Source of the DNA: Hirschia maritima DSM 19733
GTDB lineage: Bacteria > Pseudomonadota > Alphaproteobacteria > Caulobacterales > Hyphomonadaceae
Direction of reading: 5' to 3'
DNA length: 64,000 nucleotides
NCBI RefSeq assembly: GCF_000378345.1
Contig: NZ_KB899544.1
Location: 744,001 to 808,000 of the forward strand
The position numbers and the translations under genes were made by a program. Positions 24,552-34,275 of this stretch are shown in pieces. Position 1 is the stretch's first letter, and every line of letters starts with the position of its first letter. The notes beneath the pieces were generated by a model. It ran no database searches. It was given only the letters and a program-made list of their open reading frames with translations, and was not told the DNA's origin.

Positions 24552-25670
24552 TTATTCCCGACCAGATCCATCGGATGGGTAATATACGCGTTTAATGCGA
24601 TCCCCCATTGATGTAAGAAGTTCATAGCTTGCGGTTCTTGCAGCTAAGGCTTGTCTGTCTATGTGTGCGTGTTGCCCTAGAAATTCAACTCTGTCCAGAA
24701 CACTCGTTCTAGATGTTGCATTTGTGATATCAACTGTAATCAAATCCATAGATACTCGGCCGACAATTGGACAAGGCACCCCGCCTATGAAAACCAGTCC
24801 AGCATTCGACAGCGCGCGAAGGGCACCATCGGCATATCCAAGCGCTATCGTCGCCAGACGTTGGTTTGGTTTTACAGGATAAGTTGCACCATATCCGATC
24901 GAGGCATCTATCGTCGGCTCAGGTTCGATTATGCTTAAAATGGGGGCGGTGATTGTCACACAATTTTTGGGTTCGAAAACGTCGCGTCTTGCGTACCCGC
25001 CATAAAGGCCAATGCCTGGACGCGTAAGATCAAAAGCATATTCTGAACCGAGACAAATTCCTGCCGTGTTGGATAGAGACTTTTCTGCATGCGGCCAGAT
25101 TGCAGCCACTTTCTTGTACAACTCTAATTGGCGTGCATTCATCGGGTGATTGGGCGTATCAGCGCATGCCAAGTGGCTCATAATCCAGCCAATACGATTG
25201 GGTGGCAGTGTTGATTGGACTTGCTTTAGGTCTTTGATTTGAAGACCCAGACGGTTCATTCCTGTATCCACATGCAATGCTGCAGGCATCGGTGCGTTGT
25301 GCTTCAACCAGAGTTGAACTTGATCCAATGAATTGAGAACTGGAACGATGTCATTCTCTATCACCGCTTCAACATTGTCTGGTTGTACGCCGTGAAACAA
25401 GAATATGAGTGCGAGCGAGCCAACTGTTTTGCGTACTTCAATTGCTTCATCAATGTGAGCGGCAAAGAAAGTACGACAACCAGCTTCATAGAGGTGTTGA
25501 GATACTTTTTGGGCACCTAAGCCATATGCGTTGGCCTTGACCACGGCACCTGTCTCAGCAGATCCACCTAGTTTGGCGAGCGCTTTCCAGTTGCTTGCGA
25601 TATTATGCAAGTCGATTTCAGCAACAGGACTGGAAGAAGGGATAGGGGCACGAGTCATAGATGAAGTCAT
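24552..25670 (-). CDS. alr: Alanine racemase
   Basis: PLP-dependent fold-type III racemase supplying D-alanine for peptidoglycan, 372 residues. The PLP lysine is K45 in VVKANAYGLG, the second catalytic tyrosine lies in SIGYGATY, and MNRLGL and GRVSMDLITVD are conserved family stretches. I chose the ATG giving MTSSMTRAP; a TTG ten codons upstream is open but unlikely, and an ATG four codons later is possible. Downstream genes are the MlaE/MlaF pair. Confidence 0.95.
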   Translation of the reverse strand: MTSSMTRAPIPSSSPVAEIDLHNIASNWKALAKLGGSAETGAVVKANAYGLGAQKVSQHLYEAGCRTFFAAHIDEAIEVRKTVGSLALIFLFHGVQPDNVEAVIENDIVPVLNSLDQVQLWLKHNAPMPAALHVDTGMNRLGLQIKDLKQVQSTLPPNRIGWIMSHLACADTPNHPMNARQLELYKKVAAIWPHAEKSLSNTAGICLGSEYAFDLTRPGIGLYGGYARRDVFEPKNCVTITAPILSIIEPEPTIDASIGYGATYPVKPNQRLATIALGYADGALRALSNAGLVFIGGVPCPIVGRVSMDLITVDITNATSRTSVLDRVEFLGQHAHIDRQALAARTASYELLTSMGDRIKRVYYPSDGSGRE

Positions 25671-25730
25671 GACCCGTGAATTAGTCTGATTTTGTGGCAA
25701 GAGCGAGGATTATCTTGAATTTCAAGAATT

Positions 25731-27350
25731 TTATTCGTCACCATAATCATCATTTGAACGAAATGCCGGAGCAAGGTTTCCAAAACGCACGCGATTAGAA
25801 TCAAAGGCTAGTTCAACGCGCCCGATTGGTCCGTGACGTTGCTTTGCAACAATGACTTCAGCTTTTCCGGCTTTTGATTCCATGCGCTCTTTCCACGCGA
25901 GGAAATTTTCATTGTTTTCGTCTGGTTCCTGACGTTCCAGATAATAGCTTTCGCGATACACAAACATCACCATATCGGCATCTTGCTCAATCGATCCCGA
26001 TTCACGAAGGTCAGACAATTGAGGGCGTTTATCATCTCTTTCTTCAACTTTACGAGAAAGCTGGGAAAGGGCGATGACTGGGATAGCTAATTCTTTTGCC
26101 AATGATTTCATCGACATTGTGATCTGGGAAACTTCCTGCACACGGCTATCTGATTTAGATCCAGCCGCGGCGGTCACCAGTTGAAGATAGTCAATCACGA
26201 GGAGGTCTAGCCCATTGCTGCGTTGCAATCGACGGGCACGCGCAGCAAGCTGAGAGATTGAGATACCACCAGTGTCATCAATGTGCAGTGGGATGCGTTC
26301 AATTTCTTTGGCAGCTTCTCTTAGGCGAGCATAGTCATTTTCATCCATGTCACCACGGCGGATTTTATCCGATGGCACTTCTGATACATCCGCAAGAATA
26401 CGTCCGGCTAGCTGGTCAGCGGACATCTCAAGAGAATAAAACCCAACAACACCACCTTCAACGCTTTTATAGCTGTCGTCTGGCTGCTTTTCACGAACAC
26501 AGGCTTTGGCAATGTTGAATGCAATGTTGGTTGCGAGGGCGGTTTTACCCATCGAAGGACGACCCGCAAGGATAAGCAGGTCGGAGCGGTGCAGGCCACC
26601 AATTTTCTGATCCAGATCATCCAGACCCGTGGAGATACCCGATAATCCACCATCAGATTGATAGGCAATTGTAGCATCTTCGATTGATTTGGTGACGGCT
26701 TCTTCAAAGCTAACAAAGCCACCTTGTGCAGTTCCGCGTTCAGCCAATGCAAAGAGTTGTTTTTCTGCTGACTCAATTTGTCCTGGACCGTCAACTTCTC
26801 CGGTGCTTTTAGCAGCACTCTGAACAATTGTTGAACCGATCTGCATAAGCTCGCGGCGGATAGCGACATCACGAATCAGTCGTGCATAGTCGATTATCTC
26901 GGGGCCAAAAGCGGCTGAATCGAGCAGGGTGGTGAGGTATTGCGCGCCACCGATGTCCGAGAATATGCCATCATTCTCAAACTGCTCCATTAAGGTTACA
27001 CCATCAGCAACGCGACCCTTAAGGATCATTTGTTGAGCTGTTTCAAAGATGCGTGTGTTCGCGGGAGCGTAAAAGTCAGATCCTTGTAAAAGGTCCCCTA
27101 CACGCTGGAAGGCGTTGTTATCATAGAGAATTGCACCCAATACTGCCATTTCAGCAGCTAGATTGTGTGGTTCATCAACCGCAGACCCAGTGCCTGCAGA
27201 TCCTGATGGTTTCGTCGGAGCAGGTGCGCTTACGGATGCCAAGTCCTCATGCGGGTCCATAGGCTCGAAGTTTCCATTCGGCGGAGGGCCTTCCGGCATG
27301 GAGTCCGGAAAGTCCTGCGGCGGGAAGTCAGGGATATCATTCTCATTCAT
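25731..27350 (-). CDS. dnaB: Replicative DNA helicase DnaB
   Basis: A 539-residue hexameric helicase. An acidic, Pro-rich leader (NENDIPDFPPQD) of about 60 residues precedes the DnaB N-terminal domain (HNLAAEMAVLGAILYDN). The RecA-like domain has Walker A AGRPSMGKTA, Walker B LLVIDYLQL, and the DLRESGSIEQDADMVMFVYR motif with the Arg finger region. The start is uncertain: the ATG used gives a normal-size protein; an upstream TTG would add 17 residues. It lies downstream of rplI past a terminator, so it likely has its own promoter. Confidence 0.96.
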   Translation of the reverse strand: MNENDIPDFPPQDFPDSMPEGPPPNGNFEPMDPHEDLASVSAPAPTKPSGSAGTGSAVDEPHNLAAEMAVLGAILYDNNAFQRVGDLLQGSDFYAPANTRIFETAQQMILKGRVADGVTLMEQFENDGIFSDIGGAQYLTTLLDSAAFGPEIIDYARLIRDVAIRRELMQIGSTIVQSAAKSTGEVDGPGQIESAEKQLFALAERGTAQGGFVSFEEAVTKSIEDATIAYQSDGGLSGISTGLDDLDQKIGGLHRSDLLILAGRPSMGKTALATNIAFNIAKACVREKQPDDSYKSVEGGVVGFYSLEMSADQLAGRILADVSEVPSDKIRRGDMDENDYARLREAAKEIERIPLHIDDTGGISISQLAARARRLQRSNGLDLLVIDYLQLVTAAAGSKSDSRVQEVSQITMSMKSLAKELAIPVIALSQLSRKVEERDDKRPQLSDLRESGSIEQDADMVMFVYRESYYLERQEPDENNENFLAWKERMESKAGKAEVIVAKQRHGPIGRVELAFDSNRVRFGNLAPAFRSNDDYGDE

Positions 27351-27450
27351 GTTAACGATATTAACCTTTTTTTGCGCGGAGATCTTTAACAGATTTACCA
27401 AAGCTCACAGTTTTTGCAGCTCTGTGGAAAAGATGAGGCAAAAAGGGAAC

Positions 27451-27485
27451 AAAAAAAGCGACCCTCGAATGAGAGTCGCTTTCTT
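27451..27485 (-). terminator. Rho-independent terminator after rplI
   Basis: Read on the minus strand: stem GCGACTCT and AGGGTCGC (one G-U pair), six-base loop, then seven T. It lies about 30 nt after the rplI stop and should separate the ribosomal-protein transcript from dnaB. Confidence 0.85.
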
Positions 27486-27507
27486 TAAATCGAATTGAAA
27501 AAGAAGT

Positions 27508-28101
27508 TTACACTTCTTCGTCAGCGTCACCGCGTTCAGCAGCAGCTTCACGAGCGGCTTGCGCCATTTCTTCAGCTTGTGCATCAGCTTCAGCTTTATC
27601 AGCTTCAAGAGCAGCTTCGATCACGTTTTCACCAGCAGCTTGGCGTTCAGCTTCATCTTCTGAACGTGCGATGTTGATGTTGATCTCGATTTGAACTTCA
27701 GCGTGAAGACGTGCTGTCACTTTGTGTAGACCGATTGTTTTCAACGGGTTGTTGATTTCAATCTGACTACGCAGAATTGGGTGACCAGCTTCAGCAGCAG
27801 CAGCAGCGATATCGCGAGCAGATACAGAACCGTAAAGGATTCCTGTGTCGCCTGACTGGCGGATAAGAACGTAAGATACACCATCTAGTTCTTCACCAGA
27901 TTTGCGTGCTTCTTCACGTGCTGCAGCGTTGCGAGCTTCAATGTGCTCACGCTCAGCTTCAAAACGTGCTTTGTTAGCAGCGTTTGCAAGAAGAGCTTTG
28001 TTTTGCGGAAGCAGGAAGTTACGACCGTAACCGTTTTTCACGGATACAACGTCACCAATGTTTCCAAGCTTGTCTACGCGTTCTAGGAGAATAACGTCCA
28101 T
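27508..28101 (-). CDS. rplI: 50S ribosomal protein bL9
   Basis: A 197-residue bL9. The N-terminal RNA-binding domain is typical (MDVILLERVDKLGNIGDVVSVKNGYGRNFLLPQ with the GYGRNFL signature), followed by the long helix and C-terminal domain (GSVSARDIAAA, EINNPLKTIGLHKV). It is about 45 residues longer than E. coli L9 owing to an acidic Ala/Glu-rich tail (ALEADKAEADAQAEEMAQAA region); such tails are common in alphaproteobacteria. Third gene of rpsF-rpsR-rplI. Confidence 0.97.
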   Translation of the reverse strand: MDVILLERVDKLGNIGDVVSVKNGYGRNFLLPQNKALLANAANKARFEAEREHIEARNAAAREEARKSGEELDGVSYVLIRQSGDTGILYGSVSARDIAAAAAEAGHPILRSQIEINNPLKTIGLHKVTARLHAEVQIEININIARSEDEAERQAAGENVIEAALEADKAEADAQAEEMAQAAREAAAERGDADEEV

Positions 28102-28113
28102 AATCAGTCTCCC

Positions 28114-28374
28114 TTATTTCACTGCGTATGGCAGAAGAGCCAAGTGACGAGCGCGTTTGATTGCTTGAGACAAGCGGCGCTGTTTCTTTTGGCTTACTGC
28201 TGTGATGCGAGCAGGTACGATTTTACCTTTTTCAGAAACGTAACGCTGAAGAAGCTTTACGTCTTTATAGTCGATTGCAGGAGCTGCATCGCCTGAGAAA
28301 GGACAAACTTTACGACGACGACCAAATGGACGGCGTGACGGAATGTTAGAAATGTTCAGTTTTTGCTGGGCCAT
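28114..28374 (-). CDS. rpsR: 30S ribosomal protein bS18
   Basis: An 86-residue bS18. It has the [14 protein letters not shown] start typical of the family and the core [19 protein letters not shown] followed by [18 protein letters not shown]. Small, basic and complete. The gene lies 2 nt after rpsF and 12 nt before rplI; bS6 and bS18 form a heterodimer in the 30S platform. Confidence 0.98.
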   Translation of the reverse strand: MAQQKLNISNIPSRRPFGRRRKVCPFSGDAAPAIDYKDVKLLQRYVSEKGKIVPARITAVSQKKQRRLSQAIKRARHLALLPYAVK

Positions 28375-28376
28375 TA

Positions 28377-28769
28377 TTAAAACTCCTCACGGTCACGACG
28401 AGGTTTACGGTCACCACGGTCGCCTCTGTCACCTTTGTCGCCACGGTCTTTACGTGACATCACTGGTGATGGGTCTTCCGACAGTTCGTCAACCTTGATT
28501 GTCAAGAAACGAAGTACGTCTTCATTGATGCGCAAGCGACGCTCAACTTCTTGGATCGCAGCAGCTGGTCCATCAATGTTTAGAAGTGAGTAGTGGCCCT
28601 TGCGGGATTTGTTGATTGGGTAAGCAAGGTTACGAAGACCCCAGTATTCTGTTTTAGCAACAGAACCTTTTTGTTCAGTAACGATTGCTGTAAGCTCTTC
28701 AACAAGTGTTTCAACTTGCTGTGGAGATACGTCTGGTCTCGAGATGACCACGTGTTCATAGAACGCCAT
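28377..28769 (-). CDS. rpsF: 30S ribosomal protein bS6
   Basis: A 130-residue bS6 with the family start [19 protein letters not shown], the central [19 protein letters not shown] segment and [18 protein letters not shown]. The C-terminus is a low-complexity tail of repeated [12 protein letters not shown] units ending in Arg/Glu, longer than in E. coli. First gene of its operon, with hairpins in the leader. Confidence 0.98.
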   Translation of the reverse strand: MAFYEHVVISRPDVSPQQVETLVEELTAIVTEQKGSVAKTEYWGLRNLAYPINKSRKGHYSLLNIDGPAAAIQEVERRLRINEDVLRFLTIKVDELSEDPSPVMSRKDRGDKGDRGDRGDRKPRRDREEF

Positions 28770-28841
28770 AGATAAATTCCCTTCTAGCGACTGGCGGCGC
28801 TTTGGGGACGAAGGGCGACCTCAAAACGTCGGATCCCTGAT

Positions 28842-28878
28842 GTCTTCAAACAACGAAGACGGGACCGCCAATCTGGCG
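28842..28878 (-). promoter_or_regulatory. Two hairpins in the rpsF leader (candidate autoregulatory RNA)
   Basis: Two perfect inverted repeats 70-110 nt upstream of rpsF: GTCTTC/GAAGAC (28842-28847, 28855-28860) and CGCCA/TGGCG (28866-28870, 28874-28878). bS6:bS18 dimers are known to bind leader RNAs of this operon in several bacteria; whether this leader has the same motif was not established. Confidence 0.35.
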
Positions 28879-29123
28879 AAGCGCGCAATATGCATTTTTT
28901 GAGCGATGAATCAAGCGTTTTGTTGGGAACAATATCTAACCTTAACAAGGGCGTCAGGTTTTTCTTACCGTCCTGCCCGGCACAGCGCGTCAGGGCATCC
29001 ATCTCGAATTCTGCCAATGCCAAGAAGCGATGCAATTATGGGGGGAGGATACCTTGATGAGCAAGCTCGTCGGGTATGATGCAGAGAGTTGATAAACTTG
29101 GCTTTACAAACAAGAAGTGTTGT

Positions 29124-29263
29124 CATCCCAAACTTGATTTGGGATCCACTTTTGAACTTGGGCTGGCTTTGAGGTCAAATTGAGTTGGCGTGCCTCAAAT
29201 GCATTCCGACCATCGCAAGGCCATTCTCAATTGATGAGTGGATCCCGTGTCGAGCACGGGATG
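29124..29263. repeat. REP-like fold-back element (two inverted palindromes)
   Basis: Two copies of a 28-bp palindromic unit in opposite orientation. Unit 1 has ATCCCAAA and TTTGGGAT (29125-29132, 29138-29145); unit 2 has ATCCCGTG and CACGGGAT (29242-29249, 29255-29262). Stem changes between the units are compensatory, and GTC/GCC ... ATCCAC flanks are shared. Between them a second dyad is seen (a TCAAATTGAG tract facing a CTCAATTGA tract), so the whole block folds back. It resembles the dispersed CATCCCG...CGGGATCCAC repeats common in alphaproteobacterial intergenic DNA. Confidence 0.65.
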
Positions 29264-29293
29264 GCAAGGGGATGCTGAGCCAAACACCAAAAT

Positions 29294-29413
29294 CGTCACG
29301 GCGCTAGCGCCTGACGGTATGCTGAAATCATGGGCTGCAAGGCGTTGCCATTAACAGCGATAAGGATAGCTGGATCGCTCCAGCAGTATAAGTAGCTGCC
29401 TCTGGCAACGCCT
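29294..29413. other. Structured intergenic segment, possible ncRNA (unidentified)
   Basis: Dense perfect dyads: CGTCA-C-GGCGC facing GCGCCTGACG (29294-29316), an 11-bp stem AGGCGTTGCCA/TGGCAACGCCT (29340-29350, 29403-29413), and inside it GCTGGA-TCGC-TCCAGC (29369-29384). More weak hairpins follow to about 29660, including CCAGGGAA facing TTCCCTTTCTGG. I could not match it to RNase P, 6S, SRP RNA or tmRNA by their conserved motifs. The remainder of the 28.9-29.9 kb gap holds no credible gene. Confidence 0.35.
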
Positions 29414-29900
29414 CACCTGATATTTTGTCCGCAGTGAAGACCTGTCTTACAGAGGCTCCATGAACCTCAGCCAGGGAAGCGTACCTCCTCTGGTTCCCTT
29501 TCTGGTACAGCGCCCAAAAGCTCTTTCCGGTCTACCGAAGCTAAAGACCAGCGAGTCCCCTCAGGATATCAGTTTCCTCATCAGAAATGCCAAGTCGGTC
29601 GCGCAATTTCCGCCCACACAATGCGATGAGAAGATGGGATCAGTATGGGGAGGATTGTGAGGGAGGGGGATTAGTTTTGGATTATCCCGAAGCAAGCTTT
29701 AGTTCCACCTAAGAAGAATTTTTAAATGGTTATTGCGTCCCAAAGTGACAGTTTCATGAACAAAGAAAGTCTAAAAATTAACTCTTTTGAATGATTCTAA
29801 ATAAATATTATTCAAACCAGCAAATTTAACTCCCCGTAAACCATATTTGGCCTGAAAAGATAGGAGAAATTTCTCTTTGAGAGTGTTGGAGCTGTTTGAT

Positions 29901-32054
29901 ATGTTGAAACTATTTGATCATCTGTCTATGTCGCAAAAATTGACCACCCTTGTTGTTGGAACAGGTGCAATTGTCGGCGGCGCATTGGGTGTGTCAAATT
30001 ATAATGATGCAAAACAGTCACTAATTAGCAATGTGGATGACAATCTCAAGCAAATCGCTAATGAGAGAAAAATGACACTCGAACGCTATCTGGGATCAAT
30101 CGAACAAGATTTACGTACGGTATCATCTAATCCATACACGAAAAATGCTGTAGAAGATTTTACATCCGCCTGGAATGAACTCGGTGGAAATCAAAAAAAG
30201 ATACTGCAGGATATTTACATCAAGGATAACCCGCATCCGTTAGGTCAAAAAGAAAATCTTGATGCAGGTAATGATGGATCTTTATATTCAGAAGTCCATG
30301 GCGGATATCATAACTGGTTTCGTCAATTTCTAAGAGACCGTGGATATTATGATATCTTCCTATTTTCTAACGAAGGTGACCTTGTCTATTCAGTTTTTAA
30401 AGAATTGGATTATGCAACTAATCTAAACACTGGCGAATACAAAAACTCAGATCTTGGTAACGCCTTTAGAGCTGCTCAAGCTTCAACACTTGGCTCAATC
30501 TCATTCTTTGATTTTGCGCCTTATGCGCCCAGTCATGGAGCTCCAGCAAGCTTTATTTCCACTGCCATTCCAGATGGAAATGGGGGAAAAGCAGGCATAC
30601 TCGTATTCCAGATGCCAATTGATAATTTGAATGCAGCAGTTAACAACCTAAATGGGCTCGGGGAAACAGGGCAGTCTTACGTTATTGGTTCTGATGCAGT
30701 TATGCGAACTGACGCACCTCGTTCTAAAGATAGTACTTTACTGAAGCAAAAAGTACCGAATGAATTTCTTAATGATATAGAGCAGACATCTCACATCACT
30801 AACTATTTGGGTAAAGATGTATATGCTGGGATTTCTCCAATAGAATTCCATGGTGTGAAATGGGAAGTCATCACCGAAAGAGAAAAAACAGAAGTCCTAA
30901 AACCCGCAGAAGGAATGAGAAATCAGGCAATTTTAATCTCTGCCATGATGATCATATTAACAAGTCTAATTGGATATCTTCTGTCACGTCGTATCACCAG
31001 ACCTATGAAATCCCTTACTGATGCTACCAACGAAATTGCTGGTGGTAAACATGGATTACAGGTTCCAGGTATTGCACGTAAAGATGAATTGGGTGGCTTA
31101 GCGGAAGCTGTCGAATTTTTTAGAAAAGAAATGATTGAGAACGAAGAGCGTGCAGCCGCAGAACAGCTTGCGGCAAAACAACGTGAAGAAGAAGCCGAAG
31201 CACGCGTAACTTATATGGACCAAGTAACAAAAGATTTTGAAAAAGAAGTTCAGTCATCACTCAACACAATGTCCATCGCGATGGATAATCTTGATCAAAG
31301 CTCTGGTACCATGTCTGAAGTATCCCATAACACTCAGGAACGTCTTTCAGATGTTACCCGTGCATCAGGTTCAGCATCTGCAAGCGTTGAGAATGTGGCT
31401 GCCGCCGCTGAGCAACTTTCAGCATCTATTAATGAAATTGGAAGCCGTATCACGCATTCTGATCAAGCAACATCGCAAGCTGCCGCACGAGCTGAAGCGG
31501 TTCAATCACATGTTTCTAGTCTTGAAACTGCGACTACGTCTATTGGTGAAGTTGTGGAGCTGATTACAAATATTGCATCCCAAACAAATTTACTAGCACT
31601 AAACGCTACTATTGAGGCCGCCCGCGCAGGTGAAATGGGTAAAGGCTTTGCTGTTGTCGCATCTGAGGTTAAGAACCTTGCTAGCCAAACAGCTAAAGCG
31701 ACTGAAGACATTCAGGAGCAAGTTTCAGGTATTCAGTCTGTTACGGGTGAAACAGTTCGTGGTATTCGCGAAATTCTAGATGTAATTCGTGAATTGGAAA
31801 TCTCGTCTGCAGAAATTGCTGACTCAATTTCACAGCAAGCTTCTGCAACTGGAGAAATCTCTTCTTCTGTTCAGCACGCTTCGTCTGGGGTAAGAGAAGT
31901 CGATGGGAACATCACTTCAGTGAACACAGCAGCTCAGGAAGCTGGTGCGGCAGCTGAACGTGTCAAAACATCTTCAGAGACAATGACTGAACAATCTATT
32001 GTTCTTCGTGAACGGATTGAATCTTTCCTAGAAAACATGCGTCAGTCTGCATAA
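29901..32054 (+). CDS. Methyl-accepting chemotaxis protein with large periplasmic sensor
   Basis: A 717-residue chemoreceptor. A short cytoplasmic start is followed by one membrane helix ([19 protein letters not shown], about 14-32), a ~310-residue periplasmic domain with a Cache-like aromatic core ([34 protein letters not shown]), a second membrane helix near 345-362, HAMP, and the signalling domain with the invariant hairpin tip ([32 protein letters not shown]). There is no C-terminal CheR-docking pentapeptide. GGAG lies 9 nt before this ATG; an upstream TTG is ignored. Ligand unknown. It is isolated from other chemotaxis genes here. Confidence 0.93.
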   Translation: MLKLFDHLSMSQKLTTLVVGTGAIVGGALGVSNYNDAKQSLISNVDDNLKQIANERKMTLERYLGSIEQDLRTVSSNPYTKNAVEDFTSAWNELGGNQKKILQDIYIKDNPHPLGQKENLDAGNDGSLYSEVHGGYHNWFRQFLRDRGYYDIFLFSNEGDLVYSVFKELDYATNLNTGEYKNSDLGNAFRAAQASTLGSISFFDFAPYAPSHGAPASFISTAIPDGNGGKAGILVFQMPIDNLNAAVNNLNGLGETGQSYVIGSDAVMRTDAPRSKDSTLLKQKVPNEFLNDIEQTSHITNYLGKDVYAGISPIEFHGVKWEVITEREKTEVLKPAEGMRNQAILISAMMIILTSLIGYLLSRRITRPMKSLTDATNEIAGGKHGLQVPGIARKDELGGLAEAVEFFRKEMIENEERAAAEQLAAKQREEEAEARVTYMDQVTKDFEKEVQSSLNTMSIAMDNLDQSSGTMSEVSHNTQERLSDVTRASGSASASVENVAAAAEQLSASINEIGSRITHSDQATSQAAARAEAVQSHVSSLETATTSIGEVVELITNIASQTNLLALNATIEAARAGEMGKGFAVVASEVKNLASQTAKATEDIQEQVSGIQSVTGETVRGIREILDVIRELEISSAEIADSISQQASATGEISSSVQHASSGVREVDGNITSVNTAAQEAGAAAERVKTSSETMTEQSIVLRERIESFLENMRQSA

Positions 32055-32200
32055 ATTTACTGCTCTGATAATTATGTGGAGTTGGTTATTTATCGCCTTT
32101 GGACTGATAATTGCCAATCATACCCTTATAATTAATTCTCCCCTTGCATCCGTGAGCTAGCCCATTTACCAAGGGCAAAACTGATTTCGGAGTAACGACA

Positions 32201-33160
32201 TTGAGCGGATTCGCTTTTATTTTTCCCGGACAAGGCGCGCAAAGCGTTGGAATGGGACAAGACCTCGCCACAACTTTCCCTGCAGCTAAAGCCGTTTTTG
32301 ACGAAGTTGATGATGCGCTGGGTGAAAAGTTTGCAGATCTGATCTGGAATGGCACTGAAGAACAGCTCACAATGACAGCCAACACACAGCCAGCGCTGAT
32401 GGTTGTGTCTATTGCCGTGATGCGGACTCTGGAAAACGAATTTGGTGTGAAACCAGCGGATGCAAAATTTGTGGCTGGTCACTCATTGGGTGAGTATTCT
32501 GCGTTAGCAGCTGTGGGGTCTATCAAACTTGCAGATACTGCGCGTTTGCTGCGTTTGCGCGGTGAGGCCATGCAGGATGCTGTGGCAGCTGGTGAAGGCG
32601 CTATGGCGGCTCTGTTGGGGGCCGATCAGGCGCAAGCTGAAGCAATGGTTGAAATTGGTCTCAAGACAGGCGCGTGTGATATCGCAAATGACAATGCACC
32701 AGGCCAGATTGTGATTTCAGGCGCAAAGGCGGCCATTGATGCCGCATGTGCGTCGGCTGGCGATCTTGGCATTAAGAAAGCTGTGCCTTTGGCCGTGAGT
32801 GCACCTTTCCATTGTTCCTTGATGCAGCCTGCACAAGATAAAATGGAAGCTGCGCTGGCAGAGACAAAAATTATCGCGCCAATGGCTCCTTTGGTGGCGA
32901 ATGTGACAGCTCAGCCGACTGAAGACCCTGAATTGATCCGCAAACAATTGGTGGAGCAGGTGACTGGCCGTGTACGCTGGCGTGAAAGTGTTGAGTGGAT
33001 GGCTGCTGAAGACGGCGGCGCTCTTGACCTTACGGTAGAAGCTGGTGCAGGCAAGGTTCTAACAACAATGAATAAACGCATTGCGCGTTCGCTAAAAGGT
33101 ATCGCATTGAATGCGCCTGCCGATTTGGAAGCGTTCGCAAAATCGCTAGATGAAGCTTAG
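32201..33160 (+). CDS. fabD: Malonyl-CoA:ACP transacylase
   Basis: A 319-residue FabD that loads malonyl groups on ACP. Motifs: FPGQGAQSVGMG (9-20), the nucleophile Ser95 in GHSLGEYS, and the catalytic His in SAPFHCSLM near residue 204. The start is TTG with CGGAG about 8 nt upstream; no ATG gives the conserved N-terminus. It heads fabD-fabG-acpP-fabF, in the conserved order. Confidence 0.97.
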   Translation: MSGFAFIFPGQGAQSVGMGQDLATTFPAAKAVFDEVDDALGEKFADLIWNGTEEQLTMTANTQPALMVVSIAVMRTLENEFGVKPADAKFVAGHSLGEYSALAAVGSIKLADTARLLRLRGEAMQDAVAAGEGAMAALLGADQAQAEAMVEIGLKTGACDIANDNAPGQIVISGAKAAIDAACASAGDLGIKKAVPLAVSAPFHCSLMQPAQDKMEAALAETKIIAPMAPLVANVTAQPTEDPELIRKQLVEQVTGRVRWRESVEWMAAEDGGALDLTVEAGAGKVLTTMNKRIARSLKGIALNAPADLEAFAKSLDEA

Positions 33161-33170
33161 GGAATAATCC

Positions 33171-33911
33171 ATGTTTGATTTGAGTGGAAAAACTGCACTT
33201 GTCACAGGTGCAACAGGTGGAATTGGTGGTGAGATCGCCAAAACACTGCATGCACGTGGCGCAAGCGTGGCTTTGTCTGGAACACGTAAAGAAAAGCTGG
33301 ATGTGTTGGTTGAAGAGCTAGGCGAGCGCGCTTTTGCTGTGCCGTGTAACTTGTCAGATGCAGAAGAAACATCTGCTCTCGTGGGCAAAGCTGAAGAGGC
33401 TCTGGGCGCTGGCTTGGATATTCTTGTGGCCAATGCAGGTATCACACGTGATGGTTTGTTGATGCGTATGAAAGAAGAAGATTTTGAGACGGTTTTGAAC
33501 GTCAATCTTCAATCTTATTTCCGTCTCGCAAAGTCTTGTATGCGTGGAATGATGAAGCGTAAATCAGGCCGAATCATCGGGATTACGAGTATCGTTGGTG
33601 TGACAGGAAATCCTGGTCAGACAAATTATGCTGCTTCTAAAGCTGGAATGATTGGATTTTCCAAATCTTTGGCTCAGGAAGTGGCGAGTCGGAACATCAC
33701 TGTAAACTGTGTTGCGCCCGGATTTATCGCGTCTCCAATGACTGATGAGCTCAATGAAGCGCAAAAAACACACATTTTATCGTCGATTCCTGCAGGTAAA
33801 TTGGGTGAGGGGGCTGACATTGCCGCTGCAGTCGCTTATCTCGCCAGTAATGAAGCAGGCTACATGACAGGGCAAACTCTGCATGTAAATGGCGGAATGG
33901 CGATGCTCTAA
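33171..33911 (+). CDS. fabG: 3-oxoacyl-[ACP] reductase
   Basis: A 246-residue SDR with TGATGGIGGEI (cofactor loop), LVANAGITRDGLL, the Ser-Tyr-Lys triad (GITSIVGVTGNPGQTNYAASKAG) and the FabG C-terminus GYMTGQTLHVNGGMAML. It reduces 3-oxoacyl-ACP with NADPH in the elongation cycle. Ten bases after fabD, with GGGA upstream. Confidence 0.97.
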   Translation: MFDLSGKTALVTGATGGIGGEIAKTLHARGASVALSGTRKEKLDVLVEELGERAFAVPCNLSDAEETSALVGKAEEALGAGLDILVANAGITRDGLLMRMKEEDFETVLNVNLQSYFRLAKSCMRGMMKRKSGRIIGITSIVGVTGNPGQTNYAASKAGMIGFSKSLAQEVASRNITVNCVAPGFIASPMTDELNEAQKTHILSSIPAGKLGEGADIAAAVAYLASNEAGYMTGQTLHVNGGMAML

Positions 33912-33950
33912 AACAGTATTTTTCTGTTTGGAGTATGGTAAAAATAAACT

Positions 33951-33968
33951 CGGCGTGTTAACGCGCCG
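33951..33968 (+). other. Hairpin in the fabG-acpP gap
   Basis: CGGCG (33951-33955) with CGCCG (33964-33968) around TGTTAACG, followed by TTTCACTA. Too short a T-run for a firm terminator; it may attenuate fabG read-through upstream of the highly expressed acpP. Confidence 0.35.
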
Positions 33969-34027
33969 TTTCACTAAGGCAAGACGGGGTCTCTCCGCAT
34001 AGCCGCTAACAAAGAAGAGGTTTAGTC

Positions 34028-34261
34028 ATGGCTGACGTAATCGAACGCGTTAAAAAAATCGTGGTTGAGCGCCTGGAAGTAGAAGCAGACAAAGTTGTAG
34101 AAGCAGCAACATTCCAAGAAGATCTTGGTGCTGATAGTCTTGACCTGGTTGAGCTTGTAATGGCGTTTGAAGAAGAATTCGCTATTGAGATCCCAGACGA
34201 AGTACAAGAGCAAATCAACTCTGTTGGTGACGCTGTTAAATTCATCACTGAGCGCGTTTAA
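34028..34261 (+). CDS. acpP: Acyl carrier protein
   Basis: A 77-residue acidic protein with the phosphopantetheine site [20 protein letters not shown] (Ser37) and the usual four-helix length. AGAGG precedes the ATG. It carries acyl chains for fatty acid and lipid A synthesis; fabF follows after 14 nt. The 116-nt gap upstream probably holds its own promoter. Confidence 0.98.
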   Translation: MADVIERVKKIVVERLEVEADKVVEAATFQEDLGADSLDLVELVMAFEEEFAIEIPDEVQEQINSVGDAVKFITERV

Positions 34262-34275
34262 GCCTTAGAGATCTG

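Noticed and set aside
28784-29035. 83-codon open frame on the minus strand upstream of rpsF
   Set aside because: It lies in the hairpin-rich leader, has no recognisable protein features, and its end runs close to the rpsF start; more likely untranslated leader sequence.
29460-29660. 66-codon open frame on the plus strand in the 29-kb gap
   Set aside because: No convincing ribosome site, no family features, and it sits inside dyad-rich intergenic DNA.
29294-29660. RNase P RNA, 6S RNA, SRP RNA or tmRNA in the 29-kb gap
   Set aside because: I looked for the conserved GAGGAAAGTCC, SRP tetraloop and tag-peptide/T-loop signatures on both strands and did not find them; the segment is left as unidentified.
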